Assembly (NCBI GenBank): GCA_030323885.1
Contig: CM059188.1
Location: forward strand, 115,409,430 to 115,473,429
Source: Branchipolynoe longqiensis
Taxonomy: Eukaryota > Annelida > Polychaeta > Phyllodocida > Polynoidae
DNA: 64,000 nt
Direction of reading: 5' to 3'
Both the position numbers and the translations under genes were made by a program. How positions within the stretch are numbered: the stretch's first letter is position 1; each line of letters begins with the position of its first letter. Under the pieces are notes generated by a model. The model searched no databases and was not told the origin of the DNA. It saw only the letters and a program-made list of their open reading frames with translations. Positions 43,734 through 54,589 of this stretch are shown in pieces.

Positions 43734-44116
43734 CAAAGAACCTATAATACTAAGACCGCTCACTCAGCCTGTACTGTGTAATCAGAATGATCAAACCCAC
43801 CACTTGGCGCGCTGGCTGTTCTCTTGGTTAAACAGGTGCTATATTATATGTATAAATGTATATGTGAATGTGAAAGATTTGTGATGATGACAATGCTGAT
43901 GATGAAGCTGATGATGATGTGCATTTATTCATAGCAATTTCATATTGATGTGTATTCATACTTACCTATATCATGTATAATATAATTGTATGTGTTTACA
44001 TGTGAAACACCAACCAGCAGCCGGGCTGATCAAACCCACCACAAGGTGGCACTGCAATTTTTACATTACCATGGGAGAGATAGGGAGTGAGCCGTCTTAG
44101 TATTATAGGGTCTTTG
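43734..44116 (-). mobile_element. MITE K, copy 2 (inverted), 7-bp target duplication
   Basis: This is the inverted counterpart of 38945-39337. Ends CAAAGAACCTATAATAC and GTATTATAGGGTCTTTG are flanked by GTTCAGT on both sides (43727-43733 and 44117-44123). Confidence 0.8.
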
Positions 44117-44216
44117 GTTCAGTCAGCCTGCTTCTGGCCCACTCCACCACTCCATGTCCGGACCCACTGTAACCTATAAAGGCACATAGTCCCTTCATCC
44201 GTATTGCCTGTGCGGC

Positions 44217-44885
44217 TTAAAGCTGCATAGTTTGATGGTTTTGAGTTTCTGTTATTTTTGTATCGATACATATATTAAATTGATTGTTATAATTTACCTT
44301 ACTTTACTTTGAAGTAACTTTTAATTCAAATGGTTAATTCTTTACATATTTTTAAGTGCAAACACATCAAAATAGTTTTGGCAAGCATGCCAAAACTTAG
44401 ATAAAAGATTCACCCGGTACTTGTGGTACACGGGTGAAAGAGAACGTAGTCTAAATGGGAGAGAATGCAAAAAGACAAGATGGCGGCCAGAGAACGCTGT
44501 CGATTGCACTTTTAAATTGCATTAAAGTATATGTTTTATTATATTTTCCAACTCAAAAGTAGTGCGTAAATATGAAGACATCTACAAAGAATAAATGTTG
44601 CTTCTTAGATTGTGAAATTAGGCTCTCATTTCATTAACCCGCTTTTTCGACCGTTTTTATATAAGGCTGGTGGTATTCACCCGTGTACTGCGAGTACCGG
44701 GTGAATCCTTTATCTAGCCAAAACTCTGATGCCCTAGATTTCAGCAGTAACATCTTCAATTACATTGCCTCGGTCTTTCCTTCTATTTGGCAACAATTGC
44801 TTAATAAGTGCGAAATATATGTAGAATCAAATCTAGATAATGTTATTGGTTTTGAAAATGTGATGCTTTCATTGGACTTTAAGCT
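44217..44885. mobile_element. TTAA-type MITE interrupted by another MITE
   Basis: The left end TTAAAGCTGCATAGTTTGATG and a right part ending TGTGATGCTTTCATTGGACTTTAA-like are present. A 319-bp element splits it at GCCAAAACT. Confidence 0.65.
44398..44716. mobile_element. MULE-like MITE with 9-bp target duplication
   Basis: Inverted termini are TAGATAAAAGATTCACCCGG at the left and CCGGGTGAATCCTTTATCTA at the right. It is flanked by perfect 9-bp repeats GCCAAAACT (44389-44397 and 44717-44725), which occur once in the uninterrupted host MITE. 9-bp duplications are typical of Mutator-like elements. The interior contains AAGATGGCGGC (44477-44487), a full YY1-type motif. No transposase is encoded. 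Confidence 0.85.
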
Positions 44886-44924
44886 AAACGGACCCCTCCC
44901 CCATCTCCCACCGCAGTTCCCAGT

Positions 44925-45190
44925 TGAGTCAAACCAATGACTTATAAAATTGATACTTGTTGCTTCCTAGCCAGGTGCTCATAATTATTAGGACAAGGCA
45001 AGGACTGGTTGGCTCGGTGTCATGATAATGTGACTGAGTAGGATATCAGATCATGGTGCTGGTGGCATGGTCTTCCAGTGGGACAGCACTATTAAGTCGT
45101 CACCATGAGTGCGCACTGTCAGTGACACAAGTCGGTACCTGTCCTGCTATGACCTTAGATGTTGCCAGGACGTACAACTCCAACAAGAAC
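44925..45190 (+). mobile_element. SINE (main family), plus, head lost
   Basis: It starts in the TGAGTCAAACCAATGACTTA region and runs to GACCTTAGATGTTGCCAGGA and an ACAACTCCAACAA tail. Confidence 0.7.
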
Positions 45191-45439
45191 CCGACCCTCC
45201 CTTCGTCCATATTCCCTAGGTGGCTTAAGCTAGACAGACCCAACCCCAGCATATCCCACCCCCTACCCGCCACCCGGTGCCGAAGGAAGCTCATCCTACA
45301 TGAATAGTAATGGCGAGCTGCTCATTAAGTCATACTCAGTGTGCACTGAGTGAGAGGGTATTGCTCAGAGCAGCTCGAGTAGATGAGTCAACAGGAACAG
45401 CTTCATCGCTGAACATCCGCCATACATGGATCTTCATCA

Positions 45440-46650
45440 CATGGCGACCTGGGGGTGGCGTGAGGGGGCAGAGGGAGGGGGTGATTGTTTGTTTAGTGTG
45501 TAGGACTGGCTTGGTGGCTTGGTGAGGTGTGTGTGTGGGGGGGGGGGGGTGATTGTTTGGGTGTAGGACTGGCTTGGTGGCTTGGTGATGTGTGGGGATA
45601 GGGGGGGGGGGTGATAGTTTTGGTGTAGGACTGGCTTGGTGGCTTAGTGAGGTGTGTGATGGGGGGGTGATAGTTTGGGTGTAGGACTGGCTTGGTGGCT
45701 TAGTGAGGTGTGTAATGGGGGGGGGTGATAGTTTGGGTGTAGGACTGGCTTGGTGGATTGGTGAGGTGTGTACGGGGGTGTGATTGTTTGGGTGTAGGAC
45801 TGGCTTGGTGGTTTAGTGAGGTGTGTGTAGGCGGGTGTGATTGTTTGGGTGTAGGACTGGCTTGGTGGATTGGTGAGGTGTGTGTAGGGGGGTGTGATTG
45901 TTTGGGTGTAGGCCTGGCTTGGTGGTGTAGGCCTGGCTTGGTGGCTTGGTGAGGTGTGTGTAGGCGGGTGTGATTGTTTGGGTGTAGGACTGGCTTGGTG
46001 GCTTGGTGAGGTGTGTAGGGGGGTGTGATTGTTTGGGTGTAGGACTGGCTTGGTGGATTGGTGAGGTGGGTGTAGGGGGTGTGGTTGTTTGGGTGTAGGA
46101 CTGGCTTGGTGGCTTGGTGAGGTGTGTGTAGGCGGGTGTGATTGTTTGGGTGTAGGACTGGCTTGCTGGCTTGGTGAGGTGTGTGTAGGCAGGTGTGATT
46201 GTTTGGGTGTAGGACTGGCTTGGTGGCTTGGTGAGGTGTGTGTAGGCGGGTGTGATTGTTTGGGTGTAGGACTGGCTTGGTGGCTTGGTGAGGTGTGTGT
46301 AGGCGGGTGTGATTTTTGGGTGTAGGACTGGCTTTGTGGATTGGTGAGGTGTGTGTAGGGGGGGTCTGATTGTTTGGGTGTAGGACTGGCTTGGTGGATT
46401 GGTGAGGTGGGTGTAGGGGGTGTGGTTGTTTGGGTGTAGGACTGGCTTGGTGGCTTTGTGAGGTGTGTGTAGGCGGGTGTGATTGTTTGGGTGTAGGCCT
46501 GGCTTGGTGGCTTGGTGAGGTGTGTGTAGGGGAGGGGGATTTTTGAGTGTACGACTGGCTTAGTTGCGAAGGTCAGGTCAGGTGAGGTGTGTGTGTGGGG
46601 GGCGGGGGTGAATGTTTGGGTGTAGGAGTGGCTTGGTGGCTTGGCGAGGG
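45440..46650. repeat. 57-bp minisatellite, about 20 units
   Basis: GTGTAGGACTGGCTTGGTGG, CTTGGTGAGGTGTGTGT and GATTGTTTGG repeat with G-run length variation. As 57 is 19 codons, plus frames show a 19-residue repeat (GVGLAWWLGEVCVGGCDCL); I regard this as non-genic. Confidence 0.9.
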
Positions 46651-46739
46651 GGGGGTGTCACGGAGGGAGTGAGGAAGGACCAAAGAGGGTGAGGTGATTG
46701 GGTGAAGTACCTAATATGATTGGGAGAAAATACTAAATG

Positions 46740-47125
46740 GGTTGGTTGGTTGTTGGAGTGTTGCGTCCTGGCAATATCTAAGGGCATATCAGGACGGGTA
46801 CCGACTTGTGACAGTGCACACTCATGGTGACTTTTTAGTGCTTCCCCACCAGGATATGAGTACCAACTCGTGACAGTGCGCATTCATAGTGATGTTACAG
46901 TGCTGCCCCACCGGGATACCAGGCCACCAGGATAGTGACCTGATATCTAAGTCAGTCACATTATCCTGACACTGAGCCAACCAGTCCTTGTTGTACCCTA
47001 ATAATGCGGAGCGCCTGGTTAGGAAGCCACAAGTATAAAGTGTTAAATCCATGGTTTGACTCGACCAGGACTTGAAGGTTCGAATCCCAAGATCTATCAA
47101 AACGGCAAATGGACGATCAACTCAT
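46740..47125 (-). mobile_element. SINE (main family), minus, with internal duplication
   Basis: It is a copy from tail (TTGCGTCCTGGCAATATCTA on plus) to head, in which the GTACCGACTTGTGACAGTGC section occurs twice (about 46799 and 46861). Confidence 0.7.
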
Positions 47126-47144
47126 TTGGGAACCACGTCTGGTC

Positions 47145-47330
47145 CGGGCTGATGGGAGTGGGGGTTGATGGGAGTGAGGGTTGACTTGAGGGAGGGTTGA
47201 CGTGAGTGAGGATTGATCGCAGGGAGGGAGGGCTGATAACTGTGAGGGTTGATGGGGTGAGGATTGAAAGTGTGAGGATTGATGGGAGAGGGAGTTATGG
47301 GAGTGAGGAGTGATGGGTTGATGATTGATT
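47145..47330. repeat. TGATGGGAGTGAGGGT minisatellite, left part
   Basis: About 16-bp units with many variants. The same array appears at 48184-48480 on the other side of the LINE fragment. Confidence 0.75.
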
Positions 47331-47334
47331 GATT

Positions 47335-48190
47335 GGTGGTTGCTTTACGCCATATCAGCAGCATAGGCCATATTCACGGCGAGAAATGTTTGTTTTTTGT
47401 GCAAACCATGTTCAAACCATCGCTTTTACATGTACAAGCAGACAATCAATTATGTGCCAATAGACACTCATTAAATTAGAAAGCTCACAACCATATATTT
47501 GTGGTCAAGGGAAACAAATTCCCATAGAAAAAGAAAAGTTTGATTAATAATTGATAGAATCTATTTAGTAAACTATATGAGGTGGTACAGTCGAGCTGCC
47601 CTCAAAAAGGCTAAAATGTTTTTCTGTTTTACCTTAGTAAAAAGGTCATGCATACTGTCTGCAGTGTAGAACTGTTTGCGCAGGGCCAACAAATCAAAGC
47701 AACTTAGTCAAATGTGTGTGAGTGTCAGCGGGGACTGACACCCAATATATTCAGGGGGAGGTTCCCCCTTGAGCAGAAAAGCATGTGTAAGCCACGAGTG
47801 GCCAATACGGCAGTGGCTAAGGACCACTTGGTCCCGCCGACCTTCCGCATGAGTCTGTGGTGGCTTTCCCACAGATGGTTCAATTTCTTTAAGTTTATTA
47901 ATGTTTTCATCCCACTCATGTTGCCATTTGGATTTTATGTGGGTGGCTATTAGTGGTTTCAGAACAGAGTGAAGGATCAGACACGGTTCAAGATCACAGT
48001 TCAGGGCCTTCTTCGCAGCCCGATCAGCTTGTTCATTTCCTTGTATGCCAGCATGGCCAGGCATCCAGCACAGGTGGATGTCATACCCATCTGTTGTCAG
48101 TTGGTTCATTTTATAAATGACCGTTGCTAGAATAGGGTGATTCGTTTTCAGTCCAGCAACAGCCAGGAGGCAAGAGAACGAAGTGATGGG
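47335..48190 (-). mobile_element. 5'-truncated I-like LINE fragment within the minisatellite
   Basis: On minus it begins inside an RNase H domain, continues through the C-terminal region and a 3' UTR, and ends near AATCAATCAATCA. The 3' end (GCCGTGAATATGGCCTATGC, then TGATATGGCGTAAAGCAACC) resembles the main SINE's 3' end in sequence and layout. Confidence 0.65.
47573..48190 (-). pseudogene. LINE RNase H and C-terminal domain remnant
   Basis: The frame reads LKTNHPILATVIYKMNQL, then HLCWMPGHAGIQGNEQAD, where the GH-x-G-x-x-GNExAD motif contains the last RNase H catalytic Asp. Further on is CRIGHSWLTHAFLLKG followed by CxSPLTLTHI, the usual LINE C-terminal C-x-x-P-x-T-x-x-H region. A TGA at 47708-47710 interrupts the frame at this last motif; the same frame then continues about 45 codons to a TAG at 47573-47575. 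No endonuclease or RT domain remains. RNase H placement fits I-type LINEs. Confidence 0.75.
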
Positions 48191-48480
48191 AGTGAGGGGT
48201 GATGGGAGTGAGGGGTGACGGGAGTGGGGGGGTGATAGGAGTGGGGTCTGAGAGGAGTTGGGGTTGATGGGGTGATAATTGAAGGGGTGAGGGTTGATAA
48301 GGGTGAGGGCTGATGGGAGTGGGGAATGATAGGAGTGAAGGGTCATTGGAGTGAGAGGTCATGGGAATGAGAGTTCATAAGGAGAAAGAGTCATCGGCAT
48401 ACGACCCAATAAGGGTTGGCGTGGAGGCTTACAGAAGTGAAGGATCACGTGAGTAACGGCTAATTGGTCTGAAAGCTCAT
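48184..48480. repeat. TGATGGGAGTGAGGGT minisatellite, right part
   Basis: Same units as 47145-47330, grading into GGTCAT(T/G)GGAGTGAGA variants. Confidence 0.75.
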
Positions 48481-48706
48481 GTTGGGTTCCAGACTAAAAT
48501 GCCTCTCTGTTTTATTGTCATATCCATGAATGACAGTTAATGAACTGCTCGTCGCGCCTGATATTCCGTTAACGCCGTGATCAAGGCCACATTAGCTGAG
48601 GCTACAAGATGTATGTGTAAGTATAGCTGGTACAGTCGTGGATGCTGGCCGGCCGGGAAGTGGTGCCACCTGAAAACTGATCAGATACATGAGGCTTTAC
48701 AGCTGA

Positions 48707-49645
48707 TGGGGCAGTGCACATTGGGCCGATGGTGCAGTGCACATCGGGCCGATGGTGCAGTGCACATTGGCCGATGGTGCAGTGCGCATTGAACCGATGG
48801 TGCAGTGTGCATTGGGCTGATGGTGCAGTGTGCATTGAACCGATGGTGCAGGGCGCATTGGGCCAATGGTGCAGTGCGCATTGCGTCGATGGTGAAGTGC
48901 GCATTGAGCCAATGGTGTGGTGTGCATTGGGCCGACGGTGCAGTGCGCATTGGGCCGATGGTGCAGTGCGCATTGAACCGATGGTGCAGTGTGCATTGGG
49001 AGAATGGTGCAGTGCGCATTGGGCCGATGGTTGCAGTGTGCATTGAACCGATGGTGCAGTGCGCATTGGGCCGATGGTGCAGTGCGCATTGAACCAATGG
49101 TGCAGTGCGCATTGGGCCGATGATGCAGTGCGCATTGCATCGATGGTGCAGTGCGCATTGAACCAATGGTGCAGTGTGCATTGGGCCGATGGTGCAGTGC
49201 GCATTGAACCAATGGTGCAGTGCGCATTGGGCCGACGGTTGCAGTGCGCATTGCGTCGATGGTGCAGTGCGCATTGAGCCAATGCTGCAGTGTGCATTGG
49301 GCCGATGATGCAGTACACATTGATCTGATGGTGAAGTGCGCATTGAGCCGATGGTGCAGTGTGCATTGGGCCGATGGTGCAGTCTGCATTGGGCCGATGA
49401 TGCAGTGCGCATTGATCTGATGATGTAGTGTGCATTGGGCCGATGGTGCAGTGTGCATTGAGCCGACGGTGCAGTGCACATTGGGCCGATGGTGCAATGC
49501 GCATTGGGCCGATGATGCAGTGCGCATTGATCTGATGGTGTAGTGCGGATTGGGCCGATGGTGCAGTCTGCATTGAGCCAACGGTGCAGTGCCCATTGGG
49601 CCGATGGTGCAGTGCGCATTGAGCCGACGGTGCAGTGCGCATGCG
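48707..49645. repeat. 23-bp minisatellite, about 40 units
   Basis: The unit GGTGCAGTGCGCATTGGGCCG plus AT repeats with mostly C/T and G/A changes. The unit has no stop codon in any minus frame and 23 is not a multiple of 3, so all three minus frames stay open for about 300-420 codons, giving Cys/His/Thr/Pro-rich peptides (PNAHCTIGSMRTAPSAQCAL). This is an artefact of the array. Confidence 0.95.
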
Positions 49646-49734
49646 CCTTACAGTTAGAGCGCCGGTCACGTGGCTGTGGCAGGATGCATTGTGGGTGTTG
49701 ATGAATGGGTTGGTTTTTGCGAAGTGGGCATAGG

Positions 49735-49840
49735 GAAGTAGGTTGGGGTAGGGTGGCTGGTGGGGGTGGGGGATGGGGTGAGAGGTGGCGGGGGTGGGAG
49801 GGGGGTGGTGGTGGGGGGTGGAGGCGGTGGGCGACTGAGG
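49735..49840 (+). repeat. G-rich tract with quadruplex potential
   Basis: Many GGG to GGGGGG runs separated by 1-4 nt (GGTGGGGGTGGGGGATGGGG) on the plus strand. Confidence 0.7.
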
Positions 49841-49939
49841 GAGACACATACAATCGAGAAGCACGGGTGGTGGAACTCATGAGATTAGGCAAAACAACGC
49901 GGAGGAACGGGGCCATGGTTTGATTGCAGTTTCGATACG

Positions 49940-50574
49940 ACAGTAAGCGACTAGTATGTATGGCAGTATCCGACTAATATGTGTGACTAATATGTGTGAC
50001 TGACTAATATGTGTGACTAATATGTGTGACTGTATCCGACTAATATCTGCGACAAAATCGAATATGTCTGACAGTATCCGACTAATATGAGTGCCAGCAA
50101 CACACTAATATGTATGGCAACAACTGGACTAATATGTGTGGCAATAACCGGCTAATATGTGTGACAGCAACCAATAATATGTGTGGCAGTACTTGACTAA
50201 TATGTGTGACAAAATCCGAGTAACATGTGTGACAGTATCAGACTAATATATGTGGCAACATCAGACTAATATATGTTACAGTATCTGGCTAATATATGTA
50301 GCACACTCTGACTAATATGTGTGACTGCATCAGACTAATATATGTAACAGTATCTGACTAATATATGTAGCCGATTAATATGTGTCTCCGATTAATATGT
50401 GTGACAGTATCAGACTAATATATGTAGCAAAATCTGACTAATATATGTAGCAGTCTCCAAATAATATGTGTGACAGCATCAGACTAATATATGTTACAGC
50501 ATCTGACTAATATATGTAGCAGTATCGGACTCACATGTGTGACAGCATACAAGTAATATGTTTGGAAGTATCCG

Positions 50575-50614
<40 letters not shown>

Positions 50615-50860
50615 AAGTAGTTGACTAATATATTTAGCAGTATCTGACTAATATGTCTGGCAACATACGAGTAATATGTTTGGCAGTATCCGATTAATAT
50701 ATATATATATGTATATAGATATATAACAGTAGTTGACTAAAGTATTTAGCAGTCTCCAAGTATCCGACTAATATGTGTGACAGTATGTGACTAATATCTG
50801 TACCAGTATACAACTAATACTTGTGACAGAATCCGAGTGATATGTCTGGTAGTACTCAAC
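49940..50860. repeat. About 22-bp AT-rich satellite
   Basis: GACTAATATGTGTGACAGTATC and variants repeat roughly 35 times, including two TA microsatellites (about 50578-50610 and 50698-50725). Confidence 0.85.
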
Positions 50861-51003
50861 TCATATGTCTGACAGTTGGCTATCCTACTGATGTATGTGA
50901 CAGTGATCTCTTGATATGTGTGACAGTATTTGTCAACTGACACGCTTGATAGTTACCGATTGATACGTGTAGCATCGACTGATCGATATATGATAGTAAA
51001 GAA

Positions 51004-51706
51004 TTGTAAAATATTCTGATATTCGGCATAGGGGGGTATGCACATCAGTGTACGTGACCAGGCACATATATGTATATGTAGTTAAGCGCAGACAACGGAG
51101 ACAATCTGGCGAGTCCGGGTGGTAATTACATCAGTAAATACAGTAGTGACAAATAACACCAGAGGGAGGCTCTGTGCCATCACCAGACCGGTTCCCGCCT
51201 GTTGCCACAAGGCCGTCAATGAACAATAACCGTCATAGATAAGTAATAACCTTCATAACCCAAGGGGGGGGGGGGGGAGTCTGCGCCGTCCCTACACCAG
51301 GATATAGAGATATGTCAAAGCTATATATGTATGGGTTGGTGGTTCCTGAGTGGGATTTAAATAGACACCGTAATGCTGGAAGGTCTGGGAGTGATTGCAG
51401 TCAGGGCCTACCCCCTCTGCTAGGATAGGGATCACCACACTCAAAGGTAAAGGTTGGTGCCATGGGGTCATACAGCTTGTGGTGGTGGTGGCCAGACCAC
51501 TGGTATCCATGGGGACCAGGAATGATGGATCCCTATTGGTAGAGCCAAGAATGCTTGATTCCCATTGGGGGAAAGTGGTGGGGTGATACTCTACAATGAA
51601 CCCATGTAACTATATAAGCAATAAACCAGAGGCTTGGACTCTTTCTTCTTCTTTACAATTTATACTCTTCCTTTCTATTGTGTGTATTGTTTTCACCATA
51701 GCCTGC
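51004..51706 (+). mobile_element. LTR-like repeat (family L) copy, interrupted
   Basis: The 5' part TGTAAAATATTCTGATATTC is at 51006. About 230 bp of unrelated DNA with a G run (51265-51279) follows, then ATGGGTTGGTGGTTCCTGAG to ATAAGCAATAAACCAGAGG and GCCTGCCGACA. Confidence 0.55.
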
Positions 51707-51707
51707 C

Positions 51708-51908
51708 GACACCATGACCTCAGTTCCCACTCAGTCACATTATCCTGACACCAAGCTAAACACTCCTTGCCCTAACCCAGTAATGCCAGGTACCAGGCTA
51801 GCTAGCGACAAGTATACATTTTGTAGGTCTTCGGTTTGACTCGATCGGGAACCGTACTCCCAATCTCAGGCACGCTAAGCCCATCCTCTACCGATTCGGC
51901 CAGCGCGC
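51708..51908 (-). mobile_element. SINE (main family), minus, 3' part lost
   Basis: It runs from CACCATGACCTCAGTTCCCA through the body to the tRNA-like head (CTACCGATTCGGCCAGCGC on plus). Confidence 0.65.
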
Positions 51909-52189
51909 CCCATGGGATGAGTGGAAGATTATTAGCAGGTATAAGGCTGCATTATCTGGCGACTGACTGCATTGTCGATGGTAATCAAACAAGGTGGAGT
52001 CGGATACCTATTCACCAGCCAATGGCGCCACCTGTACTGAAACCATAACACTAAGTCTATAAATCGACCCATACCCTGCCTAGTGGGTCTTTTGCAACTA
52101 CACCGAGTAACCACGGGCGAGAACTAGCAAATTTGCATATGTACATTAGATACAACGTCAGCAGTCAAAATCTAATGCACAGTTACAAA

Positions 52190-52310
52190 AACTGCACGTT
52201 TCGAACTCTGGCCAGCCGCTATATAAGGCCCACAGAACTGGAACTCTGCCATTTTGACTTGTCGGCAGACTGCGATGGACCTCTCGTATTCTGACATCCC
52301 GCCCACCCCA
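52190..52310 (+). promoter_or_regulatory. TATA-box promoter-like patch
   Basis: CCGCTATATAAGGCCCAC (TATA near 52220) is followed about 30 nt later by CTCTGCCATTTTGAC. It may be the core of an LTR or pol II promoter; no downstream gene is evident. Confidence 0.25.
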
Positions 52311-52711
52311 CAATAAGAAACTAGAACTATAGGGTTAAAGCATCTCGGGGCCTTCCCACATTATACTGAAGCATGTACGATTGTCATTTTATGGTCATTA
52401 AAAATCCAAATGTATACTATTTATCCATGTTCGCATTGTTCAATTACTGAATGGCAGGCATCTAGACAATATATGCATGCAATATTGACTAACTGAAGGC
52501 GGTGTAGATCATGATTCATGGTCATTTTCCAGCCATTTGAGTTGGGCGTGTATCTCGGGTAGACCCGATAATAAGTGCGTATGGATTATGGAAAACACTG
52601 AAGGAACGTAAATAAGTTTTGATCCTGCATTGAATCCGTCGGTAGCAGATGGGTAAATATGAAGCAGGCGGCTGGGCCAGTCTAAAACAGATTTACACCT
52701 GATAGAGAGGT

Positions 52712-53035
52712 GTGCTTGGTTGTTGGAGTTTTATATCCTGGCACCATCTGAGGTCACATCAGGACAGGTACCGACTTGTTACAGTGTGAAATCATGGCGA
52801 TTTTATAGTGGCACCCCACTGGGAACCCAGGCCACCAGCACCATGACATGATATCCCTCTCAGTCACATTATCCTGCCACTGAGCTAACCAGTCCTTGCC
52901 CTATCCTATTAATGCCAAGCACCTGGCTAGGAAGGGACAAGTATAAATTTTATAAGTCATTGAATTAACTCGACTGGGAGCCAAACTCCCGACCTTCCGC
53001 ATGGGAGGCGTGCGCTCTTCCGATTTGTTCATCGC
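52712..53035 (-). mobile_element. SINE (main family), minus
   Basis: A nearly complete copy: TATATCCTGGCACCATCTGA (hairpin region on plus) through body to head (CTCTTCCGATTTG). Confidence 0.75.
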
Positions 53036-53195
53036 ATCCGGTGGAGTAAATGGAAGAGTGTTTACAAGTCTCTGGCTGCATCATCTGACGACTGACTGCA
53101 TTACTGAATGGCAGGCATGTATACACGAGGCACATGATATATTTAGTAAATAAAGGGGGTGCAATTACATAATCATTCATGTTCACTTTCCAGCC

Positions 53196-53515
53196 CGACC
53201 TAGCGCGGTGGCCTAATCGGTAGAGCGTGGGCCTCACGTGTGGAAGGTTGGGAGTTTGGTTCCCAGTCGAGTCAAACCAATGACTTTAAAATTGGTACTT
53301 GTCGCTTCCTAGCCTAGCGCTTGGCATTAATAGGATAGGGCAAGGACTGGTTAGCTCAATCTCAGGATAATGTGACTGAGTGGGACATCGGGTCATGGTG
53401 CCGGTGGGGCAGCACTAGAAAGTCCCCATGAGTGCGCACTGTGACAAGTTGGTACCCGTCCTGATATGACCTTAGATGTTGCTAGGACGTAAAACAACAA
53501 CAAACAAACAAACAA
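53196..53515 (+). mobile_element. Reference full-length SINE with 11-bp target duplication
   Basis: This copy defines the family. The tRNA-like head starts CGACCTAGCGCGGTGGCC with A box GGCCTAATCGGTAGAG and B-box region GGGAGTTTGGTTCCC. The body is about 200 bp. The 3' hairpin CGTCCTGATATGACCTTAGA closes with TTGCTAGGACG, followed by an ACAACAACAAACAAAC tail. Perfect repeats ACTTTCCAGCC (53185-53195 and 53516-53526) flank it, which indicates LINE-driven retroposition. Confidence 0.9.
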
Positions 53516-53989
53516 ACTTTCCAGCCGAGGATATGCATGTATGGATTATGGAATACATTGAAGGAACGATGATTAAGTTTGAGCCTGCATTGCATCTGTC
53601 GGTTGCAGACGCGTGAATGGGGACCAGTTGAAAATAGATTTCTACCTGATAGAGAGGAGCTGACGGGTGTGGGTTACGGGTGGGAATGGGACGAGACCAA
53701 TGCTTCACATTGGACCCATGATGGGGTGCATCGGCATTCAGTTTCTCCAATGGGCTGCGCTGGGGGACATCCGGTCCTATATTGGACCATTCACCACGAG
53801 GTTTCTATGGTTACCTGTGCCGTCTTCTTTTTTTTTCTCTTGTGATGGTTTGTTTATTCTGCTCATAACCTTTAAGTGCATGCACTTGTTTTAGCCAGTG
53901 TGCAATAGTGGTCATAATACATACGGATTGATTTCCTTTGCCAATTTGTTCGGGGGTGTTCGAATATACTTTTGTACATATTTAACGGT

Positions 53990-54370
53990 TGGTTAGTTGT
54001 TGCAGTTTGACGTGCTGGAAACATATAAGGTCATATCGGGACGGACAGGCTAGGAAGCGAGATGTCTCCATTTTGAAGTCGTCGGTTTGACTCGACCAGG
54101 GTTTGATCCTGTGGGTTCGAATCATACGATATACCCAAACGGGAGACGGACGCTCAACTCATTCGGCCATCCCGTCTAGTCACTAACCCCATGATACAAG
54201 GTTCCATTCGCTCACACTATCCTGGCATTTAGCCAACCATGTGTTATCCTATTTCAGTAATGTCGATCACTTTAGAAAGGTAATGGCAAGTACAAATTTG
54301 GTAAATAGTTGGATTGACTGCGCCGGGGATCGTACCGGAAGGCGTACGCGGGCGTCCTAACAACTGGCCA
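53990..54370 (-). mobile_element. Two partial SINEs, one with internal deletion
   Basis: From the hairpin region (CGTGCTGGAAACATATAAGG on plus) the sequence jumps straight to GGCTAGGAAGCGA, skipping about 200 bp of body, then the head. A second, diverged body and head follow at about 54185-54370. Confidence 0.6.
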
Positions 54371-54589
54371 TCCGTTCAATTCATTAGAATTATTGCAAGT
54401 TACAATGAATATTGCATTGAGTCATGTTTATTTTATTTGTTGTTTTATTCTGGTCATATTTATGGTGAAATGCATTGAAGTGTACAATTTGCACAAATGC
54501 ACATTGACAGCTAATTTGATTAATACTTCACCAATTAACATCAAATGGTTGGCGCTAATATGACCAAGTTAGCATAAGTTGTTGTAATT

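Larger units (their letters stand above)
51910..53660. repeat. Duplicated blocks around SINEs
   Basis: GGCTGCAT(T/C)ATCTG(G/A)CGACTGACTGCATT occurs near 51943 and 53074; TTACTGAATGGCAGGCAT at 52444 and 53102; GTATGGATTATGGAA(A/T)ACA(C/T)TGAAGGAACG at 52578 and 53548. An ancestral block of roughly 1 kb was duplicated in tandem and then modified by SINE insertion. Confidence 0.65.

Noticed and set aside
45758..46325. Plus-strand frames encoding a 19-residue Gly/Trp/Cys-rich repeat
   Set aside because: A direct consequence of the 57-bp minisatellite; there are no start context, domains or splice sites.
48602..49916. Three long overlapping minus-strand frames (about 300-420 codons)
   Set aside because: They lie on the 23-bp tandem array, whose unit has no stop in any minus frame. 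The peptides are pure repeat translations.
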